Source: Desulfocurvus sp. (GTDB lineage Bacteria > Desulfobacterota > Desulfovibrionia > Desulfovibrionales > Desulfovibrionaceae). Taken from it: a stretch of DNA of 10,936 nucleotides. Position numbers and translations under genes: made by a program. Location of the stretch: contig NZ_JALNWM010000112.1 in assembly GCF_023230885.1 (NCBI RefSeq), positions 1 to 10,936 of the forward strand, read 5' to 3'. The notes beneath the pieces were generated by a model. It was given only the letters and a program-made list of their open reading frames with translations. It ran no database searches and had not been told where the DNA came from. This document shows, piece by piece, positions 1-7,389 of this stretch; the stretch's first letter is position 1; each line of letters starts with the position of its first letter.

Positions 1-121
1 GCCTGGAGGGCGGCGATCTCGGCCTCCTTCACGGCGGCCTGGGAGCGCTTTTCCTCCTCGCTGCCCTCGCCCTGCCTGATCTCGTCGAGCTCCTTGCGCA
101 GGGCCTCGATGCGCTTTTGAA
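1..121 (-). pseudogene. 5'-truncated coiled-coil protein fragment (possibly FlxA-like), runs off the window
   Basis: The minus-strand frame from about 121 down to 1 is open and encodes a highly charged heptad-like peptide, beginning IQKRIEALRKELDEIRQ and then an E/K-rich stretch ending KEAEIAALQ. Codon use here is strongly GC-rich, like the chromosome, whereas the bases from about 122 upward are AT-rich and belong to the end of the mobile element. No ATG, GTG or TTG start lies in this frame between 1 and 163, so the fragment has no start of its own. The gene probably lost its 5' end when the element arrived; the rest lies beyond base 1. Charged coiled coils of this type occur in FlxA-like and other flagellum-associated small proteins, and a flagellin gene is nearby, but this family assignment is a guess. 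The frame also stays open into the element (residues like LEKQQNVLKS), so an older in-frame join cannot be excluded. Confidence 0.4.
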
Positions 122-151
122 TTCGGGATTTTAAAACATTCTGTTGTTTTT
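122..151 (+). repeat. Left terminal inverted repeat of the IS1595-like element
   Basis: Read inward on the plus strand, this 30-mer matches the inward reading of the right end at 25 positions. The matching blocks in order are TTCGG, ATTTTAAAA, AT, TGTTG and TTTT, separated by mismatches but with no gaps. It lies 12 bp beyond the stop codon of the passenger gene (164-166). The exact outer limit is uncertain because the TTTTAAAA core could be a target duplication. Confidence 0.65.
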
Positions 152-163
152 CAAGGATTAGGT

Positions 164-1102
164 TTAGTGCCCGACGATTTTCACGACAAGCTTGGTGATG
201 CCGGTGGTTTGCCAGGCCCCGCTCCTGTACCAAGTCTTCGAGCGCAGGTTGCCGCTGACGTTGGATGTTTCGGTCATCCCGCCCGCATCCCATTGTCTTT
301 CTTTGATTCTGCCATCGGCGTAATGTTCTTGAATGACGGCACCCTGCTTGAGAAGAAGGCACTTGAATTCCTTGGTGTCGCCCGGCACATATTCGATGGG
401 CAGGGTCTGCCCGGTTTTGCGTGGGGCGGATTGCGCTGGAGCGGCAGTGGCCTTTGCGGGACGCGGAACACAGTCTTCAAACAGCCCCACGAGCTGGGCC
501 GCCCGCAGGTATAGTTCGCTTGTGTCGGCCACCTGTTTTTGGAGCGGGGTCACATCGTCGATTACGATGTTTTTGAAGCCTTGGTTGACGATGATCTGGA
601 ACCGAAAGCCGTCCCGGCGCCCACGGAAGAAGGATTCCATCATCCGGGCGGCTTCCTCCACGCCTTGGATAGTGGCGTTGTTGACCTTGGGCGACAGGAA
701 AAGGATCTCAACGGGCACGCCGGGGAAATGGATGTCCATGGTCAGGGCCGTCCTAAACAGCTTCTTGACGATCCGGGCGGCGGTTTCGGCCTTGGGGCCG
801 TATTGCAGCCCGTTCGTGTGAAAGGCGATGTCGGCGGCGATGACTTTCCTTGCCGTCCCTTGCACGAACTGCACGCCGAGTACGTCGACTTCAGCCTGGC
901 CGAGGAACTGGGAAAGACTGGATGTCTTTTTCAAGACCTTTTCCGAGAACTCGGCCGCGCCTTCCCTGTACCACTGTTCATGTTCGGCCGTGATCTCGCC
1001 GGGCCATATGGGGGAAGGTTTCCAGTTCAGTTCGGCCAGTTGGCACCCCCTGCAATGGCGTACCCATGTCCTTACCAGCGATTCGCCTATTTCGACTTTC
1101 AT
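164..1102 (-). CDS. Transposon passenger gene, 312-aa protein of unknown function
   Basis: The ATG at 1102 is chosen because AGGAG sits 6 nt upstream; a TTG eleven codons earlier (1135) has no such support. The protein begins MKVEIGESLVRTWVRHCRGC and contains E71-V-D73-VLG, then AADIAFH (D91, H95), a basic KxETAARIVKKLFRT segment (104-118) and a beta-like VEILFLSPKVN (131-141). I recognise this pattern from widespread uncharacterised bacterial proteins. The D73/D91 strand arrangement recalls a degenerate restriction-endonuclease-like core, but the usual catalytic lysine is not evident, so this is only a hint. An Ala/Pro-rich linker (about 214-230) leads to a separate C-terminal module (about 234-312) with KERQWDAG, a SNVSGNLRSK motif and a WQTTGI segment, which looks like a small accessory or binding domain. 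There is no signal peptide or membrane segment. It lies 75 bp downstream of the transposase gene with no terminator visible between them, so it is probably co-transcribed. Confidence 0.8.
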   Translation of the reverse strand: MKVEIGESLVRTWVRHCRGCQLAELNWKPSPIWPGEITAEHEQWYREGAAEFSEKVLKKTSSLSQFLGQAEVDVLGVQFVQGTARKVIAADIAFHTNGLQYGPKAETAARIVKKLFRTALTMDIHFPGVPVEILFLSPKVNNATIQGVEEAARMMESFFRGRRDGFRFQIIVNQGFKNIVIDDVTPLQKQVADTSELYLRAAQLVGLFEDCVPRPAKATAAPAQSAPRKTGQTLPIEYVPGDTKEFKCLLLKQGAVIQEHYADGRIKERQWDAGGMTETSNVSGNLRSKTWYRSGAWQTTGITKLVVKIVGH

Positions 1103-1177
1103 GTCCGCTCCTGATTTTTCCTCCCCATACGACAATGGCGCGGGACGGTCCAGCCCGGAGCGAAATATTCTGACCGG

Positions 1178-2224
1178 TTACGGTTCCATGCCCACCTTGA
1201 ACTCCCGGAAATCCCTGACCGGCGTGTAGGCGGTCTTGCGGCAGGACTGGCGGTAGAACTCCTCAAGCCTGCTCTTGGATTCCAGCTTGGTCACGACCCG
1301 GAGCAGGTTGAACCACGCCATGTAGTGGTCGAGGAACTTCGAAGCCACACCACAGAACCGGCGCATCCATTCCTTGAGGCCCGCATGGTAGTTGTTGACG
1401 TGCTGGATGTGGTGAACACCTTGTGTATACACGCCCTGACGGCTGTTCAGGCGGACATGCCGGAGGCCCTCGCGCTTGGCGTAAGTGGTGAAGCCGGACA
1501 TTGAATCAGTGACAAGGGTGCTGTCGGGCATAAGGTTGCCGCCCACAGCCCGAGCTACTTGGTCCGCAGACAATCGCCCTCGGCCGGCGGCCCGGCTGAG
1601 GATGTCTCCGTCGCGGCTGATGCCCACCAGTACGGCGACCTGTTCGTTCGAGATGCCCCGCTTCCTGGCAACTCCACGGTGCTTCCTCGGAGGACGATGC
1701 TTCAGATTCCGGCTTCCCTTGTTGGACTCCACGAAAAAGGTCTCGTCCATCTCGACGATACCTTCCAGAATGTCTCTGTCGTGCAGGGCCTTCAAGGCGC
1801 GGAGGATTTTGTGCCGCCAGTAGAAGGCGGTCGGAACGGATATCTTAAGCCGCTTGGCGGTCCGGGGAAGGCTCAACCCCTCGATCATGCATCGGATGTA
1901 GCGTGACCACAGCTCAGGCTTGTGGGTCCCCGCCATCGGCGTCCCGGTCAGCTCGGTGAAGGTGCGTCCGCAATCCTTGCACATGTACCGCTGGCGGGCC
2001 ATGTAGGCGTTTTTGTCGCTGTAAGCGCCCCAGCGCTTCACATCGACGCTTCCGCACCTGGGGCAGTGCCTGCCGTCGGCAAAACGCGCCTCGACAATAG
2101 TGTCCCTGAACCCCTTCAACCCCTCGATGTGTTCGTGGAGATAGGATTCAATACGGCGTGCGCAGGATTCCTGCTGGTCTTTGTTCAGCGATCTGAACTG
2201 GTTGATGACAGATTCGATAGACAT
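1178..2224 (-). CDS. IS1595-family transposase (DDN-K type, zinc ribbon)
   Basis: This 348-aa protein is the complete transposase of the surrounding element. An N-terminal helical part is followed by a zinc ribbon with C54-x2-C57 and C82-x2-C85 (CPRCG...CKDCGRTF), then a helix-turn-helix-like stretch (LSLPRTAKRLKISVPTAFYW, about 117-136) for end recognition. The catalytic core has D160 (EMDETFF), D240 (VTDSMSGF) and a third position occupied by Asn (HVNNYH, N277) with Lys seven residues later (K284), the DDN-K arrangement known in part of the IS1595 family. The closing WMRRFCGVASKFLDHYMAWF-type segment is also typical of the family. Start: ATG at 2224 behind a strong AGGAGG located 9 nt upstream. 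Length and motifs indicate an intact enzyme. Codon use is less GC-rich than that of the chromosomal genes, in keeping with recent transfer. Confidence 0.93.
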   Translation of the reverse strand: MSIESVINQFRSLNKDQQESCARRIESYLHEHIEGLKGFRDTIVEARFADGRHCPRCGSVDVKRWGAYSDKNAYMARQRYMCKDCGRTFTELTGTPMAGTHKPELWSRYIRCMIEGLSLPRTAKRLKISVPTAFYWRHKILRALKALHDRDILEGIVEMDETFFVESNKGSRNLKHRPPRKHRGVARKRGISNEQVAVLVGISRDGDILSRAAGRGRLSADQVARAVGGNLMPDSTLVTDSMSGFTTYAKREGLRHVRLNSRQGVYTQGVHHIQHVNNYHAGLKEWMRRFCGVASKFLDHYMAWFNLLRVVTKLESKSRLEEFYRQSCRKTAYTPVRDFREFKVGMEP

Positions 2225-2247
2225 TGCGCTTTGCCTCCTGTTAGTCC

Positions 2248-2276
2248 ATACTTAAAAGTTAGACTTTTTTTGGCAA
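2248..2276 (-). promoter_or_regulatory. Possible sigma-70-type promoter of the transposase gene
   Basis: On the minus strand, TTGCCA (2276-2271; 5 of 6 to the -35 consensus) is followed after 17 nt by AAGTAT (2253-2248; 3 of 6 to the -10 consensus). It lies directly upstream of the transposase ribosome-binding site and its -35 box touches the inner edge of the right inverted repeat, as often seen in insertion sequences. A pentamer CTAAC occurs twice here (complement of 2258-2262 and 2240-2244), which could be part of a binding site. The match is modest. Confidence 0.3.
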
Positions 2277-2304
2277 AAGCAACATTATTTTTTAAAATGC
2301 CGAA
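2275..2304 (-). repeat. Right terminal inverted repeat of the IS1595-like element
   Basis: This is the reverse-complement partner of 122-151, ending outside in TTCGGC and sharing the blocks ATTTTAAAA, TGTTG and TTTT. It lies about 50 bp upstream of the transposase start codon, so transposase transcription must begin in or just inside this end. Confidence 0.65.
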
Positions 2305-2322
2305 AATATATTGCGCACCCGG

Positions 2323-2355
2323 AAAACCCCGGGCCGGGACGCCCCTGGCCCGGGG
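2323..2355 (-). terminator. Intrinsic terminator downstream of the cupin gene
   Basis: On the minus strand CCCCGGGCC pairs with GGCCCGGGG (9 bp; plus-strand arms 2347-2355 and 2327-2335) around an 11-nt loop and is followed by TTTT (2326-2323). It starts about 15 bp beyond the cupin stop codon and separates that gene from the mobile element. Confidence 0.6.
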
Positions 2356-2370
2356 CGCGGGGCCCGGGCC

Positions 2371-2733
2371 TCAGTCCGGCAGCAGCTCGGTGTCGTCGTG
2401 GGCGTAGGCCGGGGCGCAGCAGCACAGCACGCGCAGCGGCCCGGGGCCGGTGTTGGCGATGCGGTGCGCCGTGCCGGGCGGGATGCACACCGTGTCGCCG
2501 GGCTCCACGGCGAAGCGCTCCGCGCCCAGGGTCATGAGCCCCGTGCCCTCCAGCACATGGTACAGCTCCTCGGCCACGGGGTGGCGGTGCGCGGCCGTGG
2601 CGCACCCGGGGGCCACCGTGGCCTCGGCCAGGCTCTGGGCGGCGTTGCCGTGTACGGCGGGGTGCATCAGCTCGCGGATGGTCGAGCCGTCCTTGGTGAC
2701 ATAGGGCGGAACAAGGGCGTGGCTGGTCTTCAT
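2371..2733 (-). CDS. Small single-domain cupin protein
   Basis: A 120-aa protein made of one cupin beta-barrel. Both signature motifs are complete: motif 1 runs from G43 through H49-x-H51, E56 and G63 (GCATAAHRHPVAEELYHVLEG), and motif 2 is GDTVCIPPGTAH with H90 and N94. H49, H51, E56 and H90 form the expected metal site, so a metal-binding enzyme or sensor of small organic acids or sugars is plausible; the substrate cannot be told from sequence. No signal peptide is seen, and a CCC triplet (104-106) near the end is unusual. The ATG at 2733 is preferred over a TTG six codons earlier (2751); neither has a clear Shine-Dalgarno sequence, so the start is the weakest part of the call. It is a stand-alone gene between the flagellin terminator and its own terminator. 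Confidence 0.85.
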   Translation of the reverse strand: MKTSHALVPPYVTKDGSTIRELMHPAVHGNAAQSLAEATVAPGCATAAHRHPVAEELYHVLEGTGLMTLGAERFAVEPGDTVCIPPGTAHRIANTGPGPLRVLCCCAPAYAHDDTELLPD

Positions 2734-2796
2734 GGCCGCAGGATGCCCCAAAGGCCGGGGCTTGTGAAGCGCGGGCCAGCCCCCGGGGCAAAGAGG

Positions 2797-2820
2797 AAGC
2801 GGGGCCTTGCGGCCCCGCTT
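2797..2820 (-). terminator. Hairpin terminator between flagellin and cupin genes
   Basis: A perfect 10-bp stem, AAGCGGGGCC (2797-2806) and GGCCCCGCTT (2811-2820), with a 4-nt loop. On the minus strand the stem is followed by CCTCTTTGCC, a weak pyrimidine tract. It lies 120 bp after the flagellin stop codon and just upstream of the cupin gene, so it most likely ends the flagellin mRNA. Confidence 0.6.
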
Positions 2821-2939
2821 TCGTGGACGGTGTCGGCCCGCAGCGGGCCGGGGGGCGCTGCGCCCGGGCCGACCTCGCGCCGCCAGGGACGGAACGCGCG
2901 CCCGGGGCGGGGCCGATCAGCCGGCCCCGGACGCATCAC

Positions 2940-3836
2940 CTACCCCCCCAGCAGGGACAGGGCCAGCCGCGGCAGGCTGTTGGCCTGGGCGAGCATGGCC
3001 ACGGCGGACTGGGAAATGATCTGGTTGCGCACGAACTCCGTCATCTCCGTGGCCACGTCCGCGTCGGAAATCCGCGACTCCGAGGCCTGGAGGTTCTCGG
3101 CCTGGATCTGGAGGTTGGAGATGGTGTTCTGCAGGCGGTTCTGGGTGGCGCCCAGGGACGCGCGGATGTTGTCCTTGGAGACGATGGCCTCGTTCAGGGC
3201 CTCCAGGGCGTTCTGCGCGGCGGACTGGGTGGAGATGGTGTAGCCAGCGCCAGCGCCCGCGCTGTTGCCCACGCCCAGGGCCGAGGCCGTGGAGTTGTTG
3301 ATGCTCACATAGTAGTAGTCTTCGGCGCTGTCGTTGCCCGAGCCGAAGTGGACCTTCAGCGGGCCGGTGGAGACCAGGCCCGAGCCGTCGTGGGTCGTGT
3401 CGGCTCCGGAGAGGTTGCCGTTCAGCAGGTAAAGGCCGTTGAAGTCCGTGGAGTTGGCGATTCGGGTGATTTCCGAGGCCATGGCCTGGTATTCGGACTC
3501 GATGATCAGGCGCTGGTCGGAGTTGTAGGTGCCCGTGGCCGCCTGTTCCGCCAGCTCCTTCATGCGGATCAGCTTCTCGTCGATGACGCCCAGGGCGCCG
3601 TCGGCGGTCTGGATCAGCGAGATGGCGTCGTTGGCGTTGCGCACGCCCTGGTTCAGGGAAGCGATGTCCGCGCGCATGAGCTCGCGGATGGCCAGACCGG
3701 CGGCGTCGTCGGCGGCGTTGCCCACGCGCAGGCCCGAGGACAGTCGGCGGACCGAGGTACCCAGGTCGCTGAAGGCCGAGGCCAGGTTGCGGGCTGCGTT
3801 GGCCGCCATAAGGTTGTTGTTGATAATCAGAGACAT
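2940..3836 (-). CDS. Flagellin, filament subunit
   Basis: A 298-aa flagellin. The conserved N-terminal D0/D1 region starts MSLIINNNLMAANAARNL and contains VRRLSSGLRVGNAADDAAGLAI and the long helix DGALGVIDEKLIRMKELAEQ; residues to about 140 end in STDFNGLYLLNG. A short variable middle (about 145-210) has a DYYYVSI strand and a Gly/Ala-rich part. The C-terminal D1/D0 region has ASLGATQNRLQNTISNL and ends with an ANSLPRLALSLLGG tail. The small D2 region makes this a compact flagellin. It is exported unfolded by the flagellar type III apparatus and so lacks a signal peptide. The ATG at 3836 has a perfect AAGGAGG 7 nt upstream; upstream in-frame codons are leader sequence. Transcription comes from the sigma-28 promoter at 3936-3962. 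Naming it fliC or flaB by number is not possible from this window. Confidence 0.96.
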   Translation of the reverse strand: MSLIINNNLMAANAARNLASAFSDLGTSVRRLSSGLRVGNAADDAAGLAIRELMRADIASLNQGVRNANDAISLIQTADGALGVIDEKLIRMKELAEQAATGTYNSDQRLIIESEYQAMASEITRIANSTDFNGLYLLNGNLSGADTTHDGSGLVSTGPLKVHFGSGNDSAEDYYYVSINNSTASALGVGNSAGAGAGYTISTQSAAQNALEALNEAIVSKDNIRASLGATQNRLQNTISNLQIQAENLQASESRISDADVATEMTEFVRNQIISQSAVAMLAQANSLPRLALSLLGG

Positions 3837-3839
3837 AGC

Positions 3840-3848
3840 CTTTCCTCC
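3840..3848 (-). promoter_or_regulatory. Flagellin ribosome-binding site
   Basis: The minus strand reads AAGGAGGAAA immediately before the flagellin ATG at 3836, a near-perfect Shine-Dalgarno sequence at good spacing. It decides the start among several possible in-frame codons and also contains GGA triplets of the kind CsrA recognises. Confidence 0.75.
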
Positions 3849-3935
3849 TTGAATGTTCAGGGCTTCCTTGCCAGGGGCTGCCGGCGTCAAAGTCCCCACT
3901 TCGCGCGGCCTGTCGCCCCTACCCACTTGCTGGTC

Positions 3936-3962
3936 TTATCGGCCTTTATCCGGAGGACTTTA
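3936..3962 (-). promoter_or_regulatory. Sigma-28 (FliA) promoter of the flagellin gene
   Basis: On the minus strand TAAAGTCC (3962-3955) and GCCGATAA (3943-3936) are separated by 11 nt. The -10 box is a perfect match to the FliA consensus, the -35 box keeps TAAAGT, and the spacing is exactly right. An uninterrupted run of nine A (complement of 3964-3972) sits one base upstream of the -35 box, like an UP element. The promoter lies about 100 bp from the flagellin ATG, giving a leader RNA of roughly 90 nt. Confidence 0.93.
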
Positions 3963-4159
3963 GTTTTTTTTTGCGCGGGGCCGATATTTGCGCGCGCCGC
4001 GCCCGCCAGGGCCCGAACGGCGGGGCAATCCGGGGCCCGGGGCCCGGCTGCGCCCGCCCGGGCATCCGGGGTGCCCGCGCCCCGGGCGTCCATGCCGCAA
4101 GCCCCGCCGCCCCGCTGCCTTGTGCCCGGCCCCGCCTTGCTGCCCGGTCACCGTGCTGC

Positions 4160-4189
4160 GCCCTGCCGTCCCCGGCCGCGCCGCCTGTG
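4160..4189. repeat. Exact 30-bp direct repeat, copy 1
   Basis: This 30-bp segment, beginning GCCCTGCCGTCCCC, is repeated identically at 4288-4317, 128 bp away start to start. Between the copies the decamer CCCTGCCGTC recurs, giving starts at 4161, 4195, 4228 and 4289 in all (steps of 34, 33 and 61), which shows a decayed repeat with a period of about 33-34 bp. Confidence 0.85.
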
Positions 4190-4205
4190 TCCGGCCCTGC
4201 CGTCT

Positions 4206-4230
4206 CCCGCCCGGCCCCGCTGCCCTGCCC
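4206..4230 (-). other. Putative G-quadruplex-forming motif
   Basis: On the minus strand the order is GGG-N2-GGG-N4-GGGG-N2-GGG-N1-GGG, five G-tracts with loops of 1-4 nt, which satisfies the usual G4 pattern. More G-runs flank it, including eight G (complement of 4239-4246). It lies in the spacer upstream of the flagellin promoter. Confidence 0.6.
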
Positions 4231-4287
4231 TGCCGTCTCCCCCCCCGGCCCAGCTGCCCTGCTGCCTGTGTCCAGCCCTGCTGCCCG

Positions 4288-4317
4288 GCCCTGCCGTCCC
4301 CGGCCGCGCCGCCTGTG
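4288..4317. repeat. Exact 30-bp direct repeat, copy 2
   Basis: Identical to 4160-4189 over 30 bp; the next base outside differs on both sides. It ends only 10 bp from the T-tract of the PBP1A terminator. Confidence 0.85.
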
Positions 4318-4327
4318 CCGTGCGGAC

Positions 4328-4357
4328 AAAAAAAGGCGCCGCGCGAAGCGCGGCGCC
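4328..4357 (-). terminator. Strong intrinsic terminator after PBP1A
   Basis: On the minus strand a perfect 10-bp GC stem (GGCGCCGCGC with GCGCGGCGCC, loop of 3 nt) is followed by seven T (complement of 4328-4334). It begins 23 bp beyond the PBP1A stop codon and closes the purF-to-PBP1A gene run. Confidence 0.92.
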
Positions 4358-4380
4358 TGGAAGACCGAAGGCGGGCCGGG

Positions 4381-6818
<2,438 letters not shown>

Positions 6819-6822
<4 letters not shown>

Positions 6823-7388
6823 GTTTTTTTCCTGGTCCGGGTTGGCGGCGGCACCGGGGCCAGCCCCCGCTCGGGGGGCAGGCCCCAGGCCAGCCGCAGC
6901 CGGCCGTGGAGTTCTCTGGCGCTTTTTTCAGTGGTCTGCAACAGGCCCAGCAGGCGGCGCAGGCTGCGCCCCTCGCGCCACGCCAGGCAGCGCTCGGCGG
7001 CGAAGACCATGGTCGTCCGCCCTACGGGCCACAACGGGAACAGGCGGCAGTAGTACGGCCTGGCCTCGCGCGGCAGGGTGCAGCCCTCCGGGCCCAAAAG
7101 GCGGCAGCACCCGGCCTCGTCCACGGCCAGGCGCATGTGGTGGCAGCCCTCGGGGAACAGCCGGGTTACGAGCTGCTCCTCGCCGGGGAACAGGGCCCGC
7201 ATGGTGTCCAAAAAAACCGGGCTGTTGGCCTCGCGGGCAAAGGCGCCCGCCGCGCCGGACAGCGCCGCGAGAATCCGCTCGCGCTCGGGCTCCGAGAGGG
7301 GGAAGCAGCCCTGCTCGGTGCCGGGCTCAAGGCAGCAGCAGGTCGGGCCGCGCAGGGCGCAGCGCTGGCAGATGTCCGGGTCGGCCAC
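6819..7388 (-). CDS. YkgJ-type cysteine-cluster protein (putative Zn/Fe-chelating)
   Basis: A 189-aa cytoplasmic protein with a CxxCxxCC-like metal-binding region. Starting from the GTG at 7388, cysteines lie at 7, 10, 17, 18, 19, 28, 82, 94, 95, 103, 114 and 134. The segment CTLPREARPYYCRLFPLW is diagnostic of the YkgJ/UPF0153 family, whose members are presumed to bind zinc or iron-sulphur; their biochemical role is not established. The first cluster is CxxC-x6-CCC rather than the compact family form. GTG is chosen because it follows the upstream stop by one base (TGA C GTG) with GGGG several bases before it; an open frame extends further upstream but overlaps the glycosyltransferase gene, and its codons are that gene's shadow. 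The C-terminus is Pro/Arg/Lys-rich. Position between two envelope genes suggests a link to cell-surface assembly, but that is only context. Confidence 0.85.
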
Positions 7389-7389
7389 G

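Larger units (their letters stand above)
122..2304 (-). mobile_element. IS1595-family transposon with a passenger gene
   Basis: The unit comprises an intact IS1595-type transposase (1178-2224) and a downstream passenger gene (164-1102) on the same strand, bounded by imperfect inverted repeats at 122-151 and 2275-2304 (25 of 30 positions match). Base composition falls at the edges, which are AT-rich inside a very GC-rich chromosome, and the genes inside are visibly less GC-rich than their neighbours. Both ends contain TTTTAAAA (129-136 and 2290-2297). This 8-mer is its own reverse complement, so it could be part of the terminal repeat or an 8-bp target duplication, the size known for IS1595-family elements. 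In the second case the element proper would be 137-2289. Passenger genes are a known trait of this family. The element looks potentially active because the transposase has no frameshift or stop. Confidence 0.75.
3973..4327. other. Non-coding, extremely GC-rich spacer between the PBP1A terminator and the flagellin promoter
   Basis: No believable gene lies here. Open frames exist in several phases but encode low-complexity Gly/Ala/Arg/Pro strings that merely follow from the composition, and none has a ribosome-binding site or a recognisable domain. The stretch holds GC-rich palindromes near 4040-4090 (for example GGGCA and TGCCC arms), the degenerate repeats at about 4105-4325, and several C-runs including eight in a row (4239-4246). 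Confidence 0.7.

Noticed and set aside
274..1114. Plus-strand open frames opposite the passenger gene
   Set aside because: No ribosome-binding site or recognisable domain; the minus-strand frame has a good start site, balanced composition and a natural protein sequence.
4105..4325. CRISPR array
   Set aside because: Only one exact repeat pair exists, the spacing is irregular (34, 33 and 61 bp for the decamer), the sequences between are related to the repeat rather than unique, and no cas genes are present.
3946..4329. Minus-strand frame of 127 codons (Gly/Arg/Ala-rich) in the spacer upstream of flagellin
   Set aside because: It runs across the sigma-28 promoter and the degenerate repeats, lacks a ribosome-binding site, and its repetitive protein only mirrors the DNA repeat.
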